Shown here piece after piece: positions 55,892-64,000 of a DNA stretch of 64,000 nt. The position numbers were made by a program, and so were the translations under genes. Numbering within the stretch: position 1 is the stretch's first letter; the number at the start of each line of letters is the position of its first letter. Under the pieces are notes generated by a model. It saw only the letters and a list, made by a program, of their open reading frames with translations. It was not told where the DNA came from and ran no database searches. Origin of the DNA: Mycobacterium noviomagense (lineage in GTDB: Bacteria > Actinomycetota > Actinomycetes > Mycobacteriales > Mycobacteriaceae); the NCBI RefSeq assembly GCF_010731635.1, contig NZ_AP022583.1, positions 868,001 to 932,000 on the forward strand. The letters are read 5' to 3'.

Positions 55892-55964
55892 GCCCTCGTA
55901 GCTCAGGGGATAGAGCACGGCTCTCCTAAAGCCGGTGTCGCAGGTTCGAATCCTGCCGGGGGCA
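55892..55964 (+). tRNA. tRNA-Arg (anticodon CCU)
   Basis: A complete cloverleaf can be drawn: acceptor arms GCCCTCG/CGGGGGC with one G-U pair, D-arm TAGCTCAGGGGATAGAGCA, anticodon stem CGGCT/AGCCG with loop CTCCTAA (anticodon CCT at 55925-55927), and T-arm CAGGTTCGAATCCTG. It reads the AGG codon. CCA is not fully encoded. No integrated element or duplicated 3' end was seen beside it. Confidence 0.95.
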
Positions 55965-55996
55965 CCCATTTCCGCAGGTCAGAGCGGGTATCTTCG

Positions 55997-57493
55997 TCAG
56001 GGAACGCTTGGCTGGTGTGACGACCACGGGTGGGCCGATTCCAGTTGGGAGGCGACCCGAATGAGGACATCCTCTCGACCGTAGGCGGCGGCGAGCTGGA
56101 TGCCGATGGGCAGACCCTCGGCGTTGCGATGCAGGGGAAGGCTGATCGCCGGCTGCCCGCTCAGGTTGAACGCCGGCGTGAACGCGGCGAACCGTCCGGC
56201 GCGGCGTTGCGGTGCCGTCGGGTGCTCGGGGTCGTTCTCGAACTCCGTCAATGGCAGCGGTGGTTCGGCCAGTGTCGGGGTGAGCAGCAGGTCCCAGCCG
56301 TCGGCCCACCACTGCTGCAGGGCGCGCCGGAATGCCCAGCAAGCCTCTTGGGCTGCGGCGTAGTCGACGGCGGTCAGCCGCCGGGCCTGCTCGACGAGCG
56401 CCCAGTTCACCGGCTCCATGTCATTTGCCGTGACCTCGCGCCCCAGTTTCTCGCCGATTCCGCGTGCCGCCACCGCCATTTGCGTGGCCCAGAGCGCCAT
56501 GAACTTGTACACCAACGTGGCGTCGGCAAGGCACTTCGGCCACGCCGGCTCGACGATGTGCCCCAGACCCTCCAGCATCGAGGCCGCGGCGCGCGCCGCC
56601 GCAATGCAGTCGCTGTGCAGGAAGTCGCCGCGCGGATGGACGTCGAGCAGCCCAACGCGCAGCCGGCCAGGATCGGCGACCACCTCGTCGAGGTATGGCC
56701 GTTCGGGCGGTGGCGCGATCACGGTGTCGCCGACCCCGGGACCCCGCACCGCATCGAGCAGTCCTGCCGTGTCGCGCACCGTGCGGCTGACGCACAGCTC
56801 GACCCCAAGCCCCGCCTCCGCGCGCACCGGTCCGGTAGTGGTCCGTCCCTGGCTCGGCTTGAGTCCCACCACACCGCAGCAGGATGCCGGGATGCGGATG
56901 CTGCCGCCGCCGTCCGAGGCATTGGCGAACGGAACCATTCCGGCGGCCACCGCGGCGGCAGCCCCGCCACTGGACCCGCCCGGCGTGCGATCCAAGGCCC
57001 ACGGGTTGTGGGTCGCACCCCAGGCCACCGGCTGCGCCGTCGGCAGACTGCCCAGCTCCGAGGTATTCGTCCGACCCGCGATCACGAGCCCGGCCGCCTT
57101 GAACCGGGCGACCAACGTCGTATCCACTGTGTCGATCTTGGCCGCCTCTTTCAACGCCACATTGCCGTTCGACAGCGTCTGGCCGGCGAAGCTTGTATAC
57201 AGGTCCTTCAGCAGAAACGGGACGCCGCGAAACGGGCCATCGGGAAGGTTTTTATCGGCAGCGACCGAACGGGCGTGGTCGAACCACTCGATGACCACCG
57301 CGTTCAACGACGGGTTCGACCGCTCGATCCGCTGGATCGCCGCCTCCAGCAGCTCCCTGGGCGTGACCTCGCCTTTGGCCACCAGCGTGGCCTGGTCCGT
57401 GGCATCCATCCACCGCGTCTCGTCACCAAGACCACCCATGGCTCCCGGTTCTACCACGACCGACATCATGGGCCCGGGTGCGAATGAGGGCAT
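55997..57493 (-). CDS. Amidase signature-family hydrolase
   Basis: 498 residues. The Ser-cisSer-Lys triad is visible as Lys in FLLKDLYTSF, cis-Ser and nucleophile Ser in TPGGSSGGAAAA and SDGGGSIRIPAS. The C-terminal LSGQPAISLPLHRNAEGLPIGIQ is typical. It hydrolyses a carboxamide, but the substrate cannot be read. The first ATG lacks a ribosome-binding site. ATGs at 57469 or 57439 (the latter after GGGAG) are plausible starts and leave the catalytic core intact. Confidence 0.85.
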   Translation of the reverse strand: MPSFAPGPMMSVVVEPGAMGGLGDETRWMDATDQATLVAKGEVTPRELLEAAIQRIERSNPSLNAVVIEWFDHARSVAADKNLPDGPFRGVPFLLKDLYTSFAGQTLSNGNVALKEAAKIDTVDTTLVARFKAAGLVIAGRTNTSELGSLPTAQPVAWGATHNPWALDRTPGGSSGGAAAAVAAGMVPFANASDGGGSIRIPASCCGVVGLKPSQGRTTTGPVRAEAGLGVELCVSRTVRDTAGLLDAVRGPGVGDTVIAPPPERPYLDEVVADPGRLRVGLLDVHPRGDFLHSDCIAAARAAASMLEGLGHIVEPAWPKCLADATLVYKFMALWATQMAVAARGIGEKLGREVTANDMEPVNWALVEQARRLTAVDYAAAQEACWAFRRALQQWWADGWDLLLTPTLAEPPLPLTEFENDPEHPTAPQRRAGRFAAFTPAFNLSGQPAISLPLHRNAEGLPIGIQLAAAYGREDVLIRVASQLESAHPWSSHQPSVP

Positions 57494-57526
57494 TGCAGAA
57501 AACGGCCGACTAACGCCGACAGCTGG

Positions 57527-58243
57527 TCAATCCCCGCGGGTCTCGACGACCCGCCGCGCAATCTCGGCCAGCCGGATGTTCATGATCTGCGACAGCTCGC
57601 GCAGCATGTCGAACGCGCGCATGGCATCGACGTCGAACCGTTCCATGAGGATGCCCTTCGCCTGGCCGATGACATCCCGGCTGTTCAATGCGGACCGCAG
57701 CTCTTCACCATGCCGGCTGGCCATAATCGCCGCGGCGGCGTGGGCACCGAGCACCGATCCGATGGCTTCCGATTCGGCGTTGAATACGTTGGGCCGCAAG
57801 CCGAAGACATTCAAGGCGCCCGCGCTGCGGTCACCGGCGTAGAGCTTGTAAGAAAGACAGCTGCGCACACCGATCTCGCTGACCGCGCGGGAAAAGTTCG
57901 GCCACCGGGGCTCTTTTGTGAAGTCGTCGGTGCGCAGCATCAGCTCGTCTTCTGCGGCATCGAGACAGGGACCTTCATGGTATTTCGCTTGCAGCTCATC
58001 GACTTTGTAGACAAGGTCGGAGGTACCGAAAAGCGACTGGAACTTGCGCCCGGGCGCGACCAGCAGCACGCCGGCAGTGTCGGCGCCAGGTATCAACTCA
58101 ACCGCCGCGTCTGTTACCCGTACCAAGACGTCGTCGACGTTGCGCGGTGGCGCGATAGAACGGGCCAGCTCCGCCATGCGCAAAGCCAGCTCGTGATTGG
58201 ACAGCTCGGCCACACGCACGGACTTTCCCGAGCTGCGCCGCAT
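57527..58243 (-). CDS. GAF-ANTAR RNA-binding regulator (second copy)
   Basis: 238 residues. A GAF domain spans ~25-180 (YHEGPCLDAAEDELMLRT, GALNVFGLRPNVFN), and the ANTAR domain ~182-235 (SRDVIGQAKGILMERFDVDAMRAFDML). It shares domain order and many residues with the protein at 30932-31705, so the two are paralogues. ATG at 58243 is chosen; a longer frame is low-complexity. It would control RNA termination in response to an unknown signal. Confidence 0.87.
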   Translation of the reverse strand: MRRSSGKSVRVAELSNHELALRMAELARSIAPPRNVDDVLVRVTDAAVELIPGADTAGVLLVAPGRKFQSLFGTSDLVYKVDELQAKYHEGPCLDAAEDELMLRTDDFTKEPRWPNFSRAVSEIGVRSCLSYKLYAGDRSAGALNVFGLRPNVFNAESEAIGSVLGAHAAAAIMASRHGEELRSALNSRDVIGQAKGILMERFDVDAMRAFDMLRELSQIMNIRLAEIARRVVETRGD

Positions 58244-58394
58244 TAAACCGCAGGCAAATAGCACGTATGACGCCGCGACGATGTTTGTCGATCGCCGCCG
58301 AGGGCAATGTGGCTCGAAGGTGGGCGGGTAGGTCGACCTGTCCGTCCACTCAGGTCTCGTCGGTTCAGCCCGAGAGCCGACGGGACCGCCTCCG

Positions 58395-58428
58395 GCCGCG
58401 CCCCGCTCACCCGTGAGCGGGGCGCGGC
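58395..58428 (-). terminator. Strong GC-rich hairpin after the membrane protein gene
   Basis: Sixteen-base arms (58395-58410, 58413-58428) are exact reverse complements with almost no loop. The palindrome begins at the base next to the TAA of the minus-strand gene, so it is well placed as a terminator without a U-tract. The rest of the 185-nt gap shows nothing else. Confidence 0.65.
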
Positions 58429-58860
58429 TTAAACGTCTACTTTCAGCGTCAGTGACGACACCACGGCCCACGCCGAACAGCACACCGCAGCAGCCGTGCC
58501 GGCGGCGCCGACATACAGCCCATAAGCGGCCGACACGGGAGGCTTCACGTTGATGGTGTAGTACCACCACGTCAGCACCCCGATGAGCAGCGAGATGGTC
58601 AGCGCGGCAATCGAGGCGAGTCTGGGCGAGAGGCCACGGCCGACCATCGCGCCCGCCACCACGAGTGTCGAAGACAGCAACACGATCAACTGGCCGGCGC
58701 CGAATCCGGGCGGAAGTCGCAGGCTGCCAATGCTGCCCCCGATCGCGTTGGCCCAGCCGCCGCCGTTGACCGACGTCGTCAGCCACGGCAGCCATGCGCT
58801 GACCGCCACGACCGCCGCGAACAACGCGACCAGCCAACCCGGGCGAAGGCGGCGGCTCAT
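58429..58860 (-). CDS. Small four-helix membrane protein (Rv0912-like)
   Basis: 143 residues with hydrophobic segments at about 8-27, 56-75, 82-102 and 111-136, and a short basic N-terminus (MSRRLRPG). Position and size match the conserved transmembrane gene Rv0912 of H37Rv, from memory. Function unknown. A longer upstream frame is rejected because it overlaps the divergent cupin gene. Confidence 0.75.
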   Translation of the reverse strand: MSRRLRPGWLVALFAAVVAVSAWLPWLTTSVNGGGWANAIGGSIGSLRLPPGFGAGQLIVLLSSTLVVAGAMVGRGLSPRLASIAALTISLLIGVLTWWYYTINVKPPVSAAYGLYVGAAGTAAAVCCSAWAVVSSLTLKVDV

Positions 58861-58980
58861 GGTTGCGACCCTAACTTCCGCCGCCGCGTTCACCGCTCGG
58901 CACACGCTGCAAGCCGCTCGCCCGGTGTTGGTCTCTAGGGTGGAGCCCAAGACCTCGAAGGCAGACATCAAGGCGGTGCG

Positions 58981-59424
58981 ATGACCGAGCTCCCGGATTG
59001 GGCTCGCCCGCTGGACCTGGCGCCCAACCCAGAGGGCGGCTGGTTCCGGCAAACGTGGCGCAGCGATGTGACCGTCAGCCAGTCCGCGTTGCCGCCGGAC
59101 TACACCGGGCCGCGTAGCGCCGGAACGGCGATCCTGCTGCTGCTCATGCCCGGCCAGCACTCGGCGTGGCACACGGTGCGCAGCGCCGAGATGTGGCTGC
59201 ACCACCGGGGTAGCCCGCTGCTGCTCGATGTCGGAAGCGAACGAGACAGCGCCACAACGCATGTGCTGGGCAGCGACATCCTGGCCGGCGAGCGCCCCCA
59301 GGTGCTGGTGCCGCCGCGCCACTGGCAGCGGGCCCGTCCCCGCGACGACGAGCCGAGCCTGGTCAGCTGCGTGGTGGTGCCGGGTTTCGACTACGCCGAC
59401 TTCGGCCTCGGGCCCGCGGAATAG
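58981..59424 (+). CDS. Cupin-fold DUF985 protein
   Basis: 147 residues. LAPNPEGGWFRQTWRSD at the N-terminus, then MPGQHSAWHTVRSAEMWLHHRG and VLVPPRHWQRARP form the double-stranded beta-helix of the DUF985 (cupin_5) family. Members are of uncertain function. It stands alone, divergent from the membrane protein and convergent with the VOC gene 8 nt away. Confidence 0.8.
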   Translation: MTELPDWARPLDLAPNPEGGWFRQTWRSDVTVSQSALPPDYTGPRSAGTAILLLLMPGQHSAWHTVRSAEMWLHHRGSPLLLDVGSERDSATTHVLGSDILAGERPQVLVPPRHWQRARPRDDEPSLVSCVVVPGFDYADFGLGPAE

Positions 59425-59432
59425 CTCGCGGA

Positions 59433-60206
59433 CTAACCCTGCAGCGACGACAGGTTGAACACCGCACCGGTGGGATCGGCGGCCGCCGCCAGCCGACCAT
59501 AGGGGGTGTCTTCGGCCGCGCGCAGCACCGCGCCGCCGTTGTCGGTGATCACCTGCAGGGTCTTGTCGACATGCTGGGCGCCGAAGAAGATGCTCCAGGT
59601 CGACGGCATCTCCGAGGCCAGGCAGCCCGCGCCGTCCATCACCCCGAGCAGCTGCTGATCACCGAATGACGCAGTGGCGTAGCGGAATTCGTCGCTATCG
59701 GAGACCTGCTCAGTCCGCCACGCGAGTACCTTTTGGTAGAAGTCGACAGCCGCGCGGAAATCGCGGGTGGTGAGCTGGTGCCATACCGGTGCGCTGGCTT
59801 CGCCGACCACTTCGAAGCCCTGGTGCTCCAGCGGCTGCCACAGACCGAAAGGCGCTCCTGTCGGGTCGCTTGCCATGCTCATGAAACCCTTGGCAGGCAC
59901 CTCCATCGGCGCAATACACGACGAGCCGCCCGCCGCGGTCAGCGCCGACACCGTGGCCTGGATATCGGCGGTGTGGAAGTAGGTAGTCCAATGGTCGGGA
60001 GACTGCCACTCGGGATTGTTGGCCATCAGCCCGGCGACCGGGTGGCCGTCCTTGGCGGCGTTGATGTAGCCACCGTATTCGGGTCCGGCGGACTCGAACG
60101 TCCAGCCGAAGAGGCTGCCATAGAAGTCTTGGGCGCGGTCGACGTCAGACGACGTCAGATCGATCCACGTTGGGGCGCCCAGCGGCGCGCGGTGACGAAC
60201 TGGCAC
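59433..60206 (-). CDS. Two-domain VOC/glyoxalase-like protein (Rv0911-like)
   Basis: 257 residues, identical in length to the H37Rv protein from memory. Two vicinal-oxygen-chelate modules in tandem: GAPTWIDLTSSDVDRAQDFY (first) and PVWHQLTTRDFRAAVDFYQKV (second), each ending with DPTGAPFGLWQ or DPTGAVFNL. It may bind or modify a small molecule. No substrate is evident. GTG start follows AGGAGG, a strong ribosome-binding site. Confidence 0.88.
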   Translation of the reverse strand: MPVRHRAPLGAPTWIDLTSSDVDRAQDFYGSLFGWTFESAGPEYGGYINAAKDGHPVAGLMANNPEWQSPDHWTTYFHTADIQATVSALTAAGGSSCIAPMEVPAKGFMSMASDPTGAPFGLWQPLEHQGFEVVGEASAPVWHQLTTRDFRAAVDFYQKVLAWRTEQVSDSDEFRYATASFGDQQLLGVMDGAGCLASEMPSTWSIFFGAQHVDKTLQVITDNGGAVLRAAEDTPYGRLAAAADPTGAVFNLSSLQG

Positions 60207-60287
60207 GGTGACCTCCTCGGTAGGCGGGCCCCGTCATCGGGGTCACTGCTACCGACTGCCGCCGAAGCCGAAACTCATCGCGACGAA

Positions 60288-60725
60288 TCAGGTTCCGGCG
60301 AAGACCTTGACGAACTTCTCCAGTGATTCGCGGATGTCGCTCTTGAGCGCGCCGGCAACCAACATTCCGATCGGCCCGAACAGCGCGGGACCGCCGAGGT
60401 GGACGTCGAAGCTGACGACCGAGCCGTCACCCTTGGGTTTGACTTTGGCGAGCAGCTTGACCTTGACACCGCCGACGCCGTCGCCGTTGAGCGTCATCGC
60501 CTCCGGTGGCTTGTAGTGCACGATCGTCCACTTGATCCGGTTGGGCATGCCCTTGACTTCGACGATCGACTCAATCACGGTGCCTTTTTCGAGGTTTTCG
60601 GGCAGCTTGCTGCGCCATACCCGGTGAATGGTCAGCCATTCCTTGTAGCGGGACAGGTCAGAGGCGTGCGCCCACGCCTCTTCTGGCGGCAGTGGTACGT
60701 CGATGGATCCGGAGAGTTTTGCCAT
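60288..60725 (-). CDS. SRPBCC-fold toxin homologue (Rv0910-like)
   Basis: 145 residues of the polyketide cyclase/START-like fold, beginning MAKLSGSIDVPLPPEEAWAH. The H37Rv homologue Rv0910 is reported as the toxin of a pair with Rv0909. Here the protein looks complete, but the gene upstream that should encode the antitoxin is cut to 21 codons. Whether it is still toxic is unknown. Its ATG has only a weak ribosome-binding site and may rely on coupling to the short upstream frame. Confidence 0.82.
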   Translation of the reverse strand: MAKLSGSIDVPLPPEEAWAHASDLSRYKEWLTIHRVWRSKLPENLEKGTVIESIVEVKGMPNRIKWTIVHYKPPEAMTLNGDGVGGVKVKLLAKVKPKGDGSVVSFDVHLGGPALFGPIGMLVAGALKSDIRESLEKFVKVFAGT

Positions 60726-60743
60726 AGTTCAGTTCTGCAGGTC

Positions 60744-60809
60744 TCACACGGCGTCGTCGATGAGGGCATTCTTGGCGAACAGATCTGTGGGCTTGTCCAA
60801 GAAACCCAT
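60744..60809 (-). pseudogene. Truncated antitoxin (Rv0909-like) remnant
   Basis: An ATG with a good AAAGGA site opens a 21-codon frame starting MGFLDKPTDLFAKN and ending IDDAV, 18 nt before the toxin-like gene. The first ~14 residues resemble the start of the Rv0909-type antitoxin (MG-LDK--DL---N), which is ~59 residues long from memory. The rest is missing. It may be a decayed gene kept for translational coupling. Confidence 0.5.
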
Positions 60810-60907
60810 ATGCCGTCCTTTCCGTAGCTGACCCTACCTGGCGGTCGCGTCGTGGCAGAGGGGCGCATCAATCGTTCAGCGGCCCTTCGGTCCTCGTTGA
60901 GCCCACC

Positions 60908-62428
60908 TCAAAACGGTGGTGGATCGTCGTCGTCGGCTGCGGGCGGGGCGGGTCCGAGGTCGAAGTAGCTGAGGCGTTTTTCTCGGTTGGCGATGCGGGC
61001 GTTGTGGTTGTGGCGGCGTTCGGTGGCGATGCGCTGGGCTCGGTCTTGGGCTCGGGTGCGCCGGCGCTTGGGCATCATCGCCGTGCGCTCGGCGCAGTAG
61101 TCAGCCGGCGGCTCGGCTGGCGGCACCGGCGGTTGGCCGGTGGGCCGGCACAGACTCGGGAACAGCAGCGCGCTGCCCGGGGTAGTGACATAGGTGTGCC
61201 CGCTCGGCGCGGTCACGATCAGCGTGCCATCCGGCAGCTGCTGGTCGCGCCAGCCCCAAAACGTCTTCTTCACCAAATGATGCGCGCGGCAATAACATTT
61301 GAGGTTCGACGCATGCGTGGGCCCGCCCGCGGCATAGGGGATCGTGTGATCCAGGTCGCAGTCGAAGGCGGGGCGGTCGCAGCCCGGCCAGCGGCAGGTC
61401 AAATCCCGGCACCGCACAAAATCGGCCAGCGCCGTCGACGGCGCATAGCCGCGCTCCGGTGGGGCATCAGCGGGATGAGCCAGCGCCACCAGCTTGGCCG
61501 ACTTGGCTAGTTCGGCCACCATTTCCGGGGAGATGAGCCCCTCGGCGCCGACCAGCGCCCCGGGCTCGCTTGCCGTGCCGGCGATGGTGGCCTGTTCGGC
61601 GATCACATGAACCACCACCGGCGAGGCGGGCCGCCGATCCCCGGCCACACAATCGGGGCGCGCGCGACACCCCAACCGATCCGCCCCGGCCGCCAACGCC
61701 CCCAGCGCGTCGGCGCGGCGCTGGGCGCGGGTGCGCGGATCGTGCGCGCACACCGTGCCCGCCAACGCGTCCAGCCGCTGGTCCAGCGCCTGGGCGTCGG
61801 TGCTGAACAAGGTGCCGTGAATCTCGGCGGTGCCCTCCACCTCAGCGCCGATCCAGACCTCCCGATCGTCCTGGTACTGCTTGCGCCGGCGCACCGCGTC
61901 GGCATCGGCTGCAGCGACGATCTTGTCGATCTGTCCGGCCAGCCGGCCCTGGGTCAGCGACGGCCAGCGCGCCACCTGGATCGCCAGCTCGGCGTCGACG
62001 GCGGCCAGCACCGCGGGGTCGGTGATCAAATCGGTGCGAAACACGATGGTCTGAAACAGCCGCAACCCGATCTCGCCGGCTTCAAACACCGCGGCCACCT
62101 TGGGTAGCCGCTCCCGCATGGCCCGCGCGTAACGCAGCCGACTGCCCGCGAGCCCGCGGCTGATCCGCAACGCGGCGCCCACCTCGGCGCTCACCGCTTC
62201 TTCGGTGTCGATGGCCCAGTCTTCGGTCTCCGAGCAGCGGGATAGCCGATAGCCAAACAACTCACCAATGGCGACCAACTGCGCGGCCGCGGCCCGGTTT
62301 TCGGCCCGCGCCAAGGCGCAGATCTGATCGATAAGCGCCGCCGACTCGCGCGTGGTCGAGGGATGCCGGCGCTCGAAGAGCTCGTCAAAGCGAGCAATCA
62401 CCTCCGCCCGCGCCGCCTCATCGAACAT
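60908..62428 (-). CDS. DUF222/HNH endonuclease of the 13E12 repeat family
   Basis: 506 residues. A DUF222 region (~40-290) is followed by an HNH nuclease motif, CRWPGCDRPAFDCDLDHTIP ... CRAHHLVK, and a basic C-terminus (PKRRRTRAQDRAQR). This is the 13E12 family, repeated in many mycobacterial genomes and linked to mobile DNA and phage attachment sites. It occupies the place where H37Rv has ctpE and Rv0907. The ATG giving MFDEAARAEV is the usual family start. Confidence 0.88.
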   Translation of the reverse strand: MFDEAARAEVIARFDELFERRHPSTTRESAALIDQICALARAENRAAAAQLVAIGELFGYRLSRCSETEDWAIDTEEAVSAEVGAALRISRGLAGSRLRYARAMRERLPKVAAVFEAGEIGLRLFQTIVFRTDLITDPAVLAAVDAELAIQVARWPSLTQGRLAGQIDKIVAAADADAVRRRKQYQDDREVWIGAEVEGTAEIHGTLFSTDAQALDQRLDALAGTVCAHDPRTRAQRRADALGALAAGADRLGCRARPDCVAGDRRPASPVVVHVIAEQATIAGTASEPGALVGAEGLISPEMVAELAKSAKLVALAHPADAPPERGYAPSTALADFVRCRDLTCRWPGCDRPAFDCDLDHTIPYAAGGPTHASNLKCYCRAHHLVKKTFWGWRDQQLPDGTLIVTAPSGHTYVTTPGSALLFPSLCRPTGQPPVPPAEPPADYCAERTAMMPKRRRTRAQDRAQRIATERRHNHNARIANREKRLSYFDLGPAPPAADDDDPPPF

Positions 62429-62486
62429 GTGTGCGAGTATGCCAGGGTGGCCCGACAAAAATGGTCGCAGCTCGAGGGCAAGCGAC

Positions 62487-63599
62487 TTAGGGACGCCACC
62501 ACGGGATCGGTTCGGCGGGTTCCTCGGCGTCCACGCGCTCACCAGGTTTGGGCACCGCAACCCGAACCTGGGCCGCGTCAGCCGCGGGCAGCAACCGCTC
62601 GATCGGCTCCGCCCACGGATGCGGCGCCAGCCGGAACGTGCCCCAATGGATCGGCACCAATAGCCCGGAGCCTGTGACGTCCCGGTGGGCCTGGACCGCT
62701 TCCTCGGGATTCATGTGGATGTCCGGCCAAGCCTTGTTGTATGCGCCGACCGGCATCAGCGTCAGGTCGAACGGACCGTGGTCGTCGCCCACCTGAGCGA
62801 AGCTCTTGGTATAGCCGCTGTCGCCGGCGAAGTACGCGCGGCGGTTCGGCCCGATCAGCGCCCACGACGCCCACAGCGTGTTGTTACGGCTCAGGAAACG
62901 CCCCGAGAAATGGCGTGCCGGCGTGCAAATCAGGGTCAGCTCGTCGAGCTGGGTGCGCTCGAACCAGTCCAGTTCGATGATCCGTTCCTCCGGGATGCCC
63001 CAGGCGCGAAGATGCGCACCCACCCCCAGCGGCACGACGAATGGGGCCCATTGGCTGTGAGCCAGCGCGATGACGGTGTCGTGGTCGAGATGGTCGTAGT
63101 GGTCGTGGCTGATGACGACGGCGTCGACGGCGGGCAGCGCATCCACCTGCATCGGCGGCGGATGCAGCCGCTCAGGGCCGATCACGTCGGACGGCGAGCA
63201 GCGGTGACTCCACACCGGATCGGTCAGGACGCGGTAACCGTCGATTTCCAGCAGCGCTGTGGCGTGGCCGAACCAGGTGACCGCGAGCCGGCCCGGGCTG
63301 TCGTCGAGCCTCCCCGGTCGGGCCAACGGGATCGGCACGGGTGGCCGCGTGGTTTTCCGTGCGCCGATGATCTCCCGCACGATCAGCTGCTGCTGCTCGC
63401 GGTCGAGGTTGAACAGCGAAGCCGGGTCGAGGTTGACGAAGACGCCGTCCCGGTAGTTCGGTGAACGCTGCGCCACCTCGCGGATCGCGGCCGGGTCGGC
63501 GCCGAGGGCGGCCGGAGCGCCGTGCAGTGCCCGCAGCGCCCATCCGCCGACCGCCAATGTGGCAGTGCCCGCCACCAGCCGCAGTGGTCCGCGAAGCAT
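62487..63599 (-). CDS. Metallo-beta-lactamase-fold hydrolase (Rv0906-like, NAPE-PLD-type)
   Basis: 370 residues. An N-terminal hydrophobic stretch (LRLVAGTATLAVGGWALRAL) may be a signal anchor. VTWFGHATALLEIDGYRVLTD and the zinc motif ISHDHYDHLDHDT (HxHxDH) are followed by FAGDSGYTKSF and LVPIHWGTF. This pattern is shared with UlaG and NAPE-PLD-like phosphodiesterases. ATG at 63599, 4 nt after the echA6-like stop, implies cotranscription. Confidence 0.87.
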   Translation of the reverse strand: MLRGPLRLVAGTATLAVGGWALRALHGAPAALGADPAAIREVAQRSPNYRDGVFVNLDPASLFNLDREQQQLIVREIIGARKTTRPPVPIPLARPGRLDDSPGRLAVTWFGHATALLEIDGYRVLTDPVWSHRCSPSDVIGPERLHPPPMQVDALPAVDAVVISHDHYDHLDHDTVIALAHSQWAPFVVPLGVGAHLRAWGIPEERIIELDWFERTQLDELTLICTPARHFSGRFLSRNNTLWASWALIGPNRRAYFAGDSGYTKSFAQVGDDHGPFDLTLMPVGAYNKAWPDIHMNPEEAVQAHRDVTGSGLLVPIHWGTFRLAPHPWAEPIERLLPAADAAQVRVAVPKPGERVDAEEPAEPIPWWRP

Positions 63600-63603
63600 T
63601 CGT

Positions 63604-64000
63604 TCAGGCTCCCTGGAAGTTCGGTGGCCGTTTCTGTATGCGAGCGACCTGGGCCTCGATCGCGTCCTGGCTGGCCCACGCCTTATCGAACAGCTCCTTG
63701 TGGACCGGCGACGCTTCCTCGATGGCGCCGTCGTCGTTGAGCACTCGCTTGGCGTGCTGCAGCGCCAGAGGCGCCAGCCCGGCGATCTCCGCCGCCCAGG
63801 CCTGCGCATCGGCCACCGTGCCGATCCGGTTGGCCATGCCGGTGGCCAGCGCCACGTCGGCCGGCAGCTTCTCGGCGGCCAGCAGCATCGCCCGCGCGCG
63901 GCCGTGACCTACCAGCGAGCACAGCCGACGGATGCTCCAGTTATCAAGTGCCAGGCCGTATTTCGAGGTGGGGAACTGGAAGAACGCGTCTGGGGCAACG
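63604..64000 (-). CDS. echA6: Enoyl-CoA hydratase-family protein, 3' part (EchA6-like)
   Basis: The C-terminal 132 codons of a crotonase-fold gene that continues beyond the window. [24 protein letters not shown] and the ending [13 protein letters not shown] match the end of EchA6 (Rv0905), which in M. tuberculosis binds long acyl-CoA for mycolate synthesis and lacks hydratase activity. The active-site region lies outside the window. Neighbour order with the Rv0906-like gene supports the assignment. Confidence 0.82.
   Translation of the reverse strand, partial: VAPDAFFQFPTSKYGLALDNWSIRRLCSLVGHGRARAMLLAAEKLPADVALATGMANRIGTVADAQAWAAEIAGLAPLALQHAKRVLNDDGAIEEASPVHKELFDKAWASQDAIEAQVARIQKRPPNFQGA

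Noticed and set aside
57527..58837. 436-residue version of the second GAF-ANTAR protein
   Set aside because: The first ~198 residues are Arg/Gly-rich shadow sequence overlapping the membrane protein gene; the ATG at 58243 gives the expected domain start.
60226..60245. Short CCCCG/CGGGG hairpin upstream of the VOC gene
   Set aside because: Only five GC pairs; expected often by chance in DNA this GC-rich.
60864..60895. GGCCCTTCGGTCC, resembling a DosR box, upstream of the antitoxin remnant
   Set aside because: At least three mismatches to the DosR consensus at informative positions, and the sequence is mostly GC-rich palindrome.

Overview
The window is chromosomal DNA of a mycobacterium, GC-rich and densely packed, with GTG and TTG starts, frequent 4-nt start/stop overlaps and few T-rich terminators. 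Almost every housekeeping protein resembles a Mycobacterium tuberculosis protein, and the gene order follows the H37Rv stretch Rv0959 to Rv0905 read backwards (H37Rv correspondences throughout are from memory). Retention of cobF and a full-length Fpg-like gene, several extra operons and a 13E12-type HNH gene point to a non-tuberculous, probably slow-growing species rather than the tuberculosis complex.

Layout. 1-8080: minus-strand VWA/MoxR pair, purN-purH, the membrane division factor perM and a 34-kDa-antigen-like membrane protein. 8351-12884: a KstR-box LLM oxidoreductase, a cysteine-less thiolase homologue and sucCD. 13139-19692: M23 peptidase, small membrane protein, uvrD1, chorismate mutase with a structured leader, pgi. 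19769-22685: SDR, Fpg-like glycosylase, holin-like membrane protein, cobF. 22790-26740: an orphan ctaD paralogue, an AurF-type diiron oxygenase and a coupled, internally shortened flavin monooxygenase.

26874-31705 is a signalling island: a CheB-like methylesterase, a STAS/ATPase protein and a CheR-PAS protein form one operon behind a SigF-like promoter, facing a coiled-coil/GAF-ANTAR pair. 31839-37155: a KstR-box oxidoreductase, a crotonase remnant, an FAH/metallo-beta-lactamase fusion and ligD. 37485-43587: a four-gene polyol operon (two mannitol 2-dehydrogenases, HAD phosphatase, PfkB kinase) and a class III adenylate cyclase, lying between ligD and ku, which are neighbours in M. tuberculosis.

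44601-49681 is the most notable block: a divergent RsbV-like STAS protein, then RsbR-RsbS-RsbT-RsbX and a PAS-GAF-PP2C-ATPase protein that joins RsbU and RsbW functions. This is a complete stressosome and partner-switching pathway, with no sigma factor in the window. 49723-55635: KstR-box SDR and reductase, mntH, a gamma-glutamyl cyclotransferase/poly-gamma-glutamate hydrolase fusion, an LLM oxidoreductase and vapBC. 55892-64000: tRNA-Arg(CCU), amidase, second GAF-ANTAR protein, membrane protein, cupin, VOC protein, an SRPBCC toxin homologue with a 21-codon antitoxin remnant, a 13E12 HNH protein where H37Rv has ctpE, a metallo-beta-lactamase-fold protein and the 3' part of an echA6-like gene.

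Regulatory sites I can support by eye include three perfect KstR boxes, one CRP-like site, one SigF-like promoter, a VapB-type operator and several strong hairpins at gene ends. No CRISPR array, rRNA or complete insertion sequence was seen. No searches or calculations could be run, so family assignments rest on motif reading and remembered sequences.
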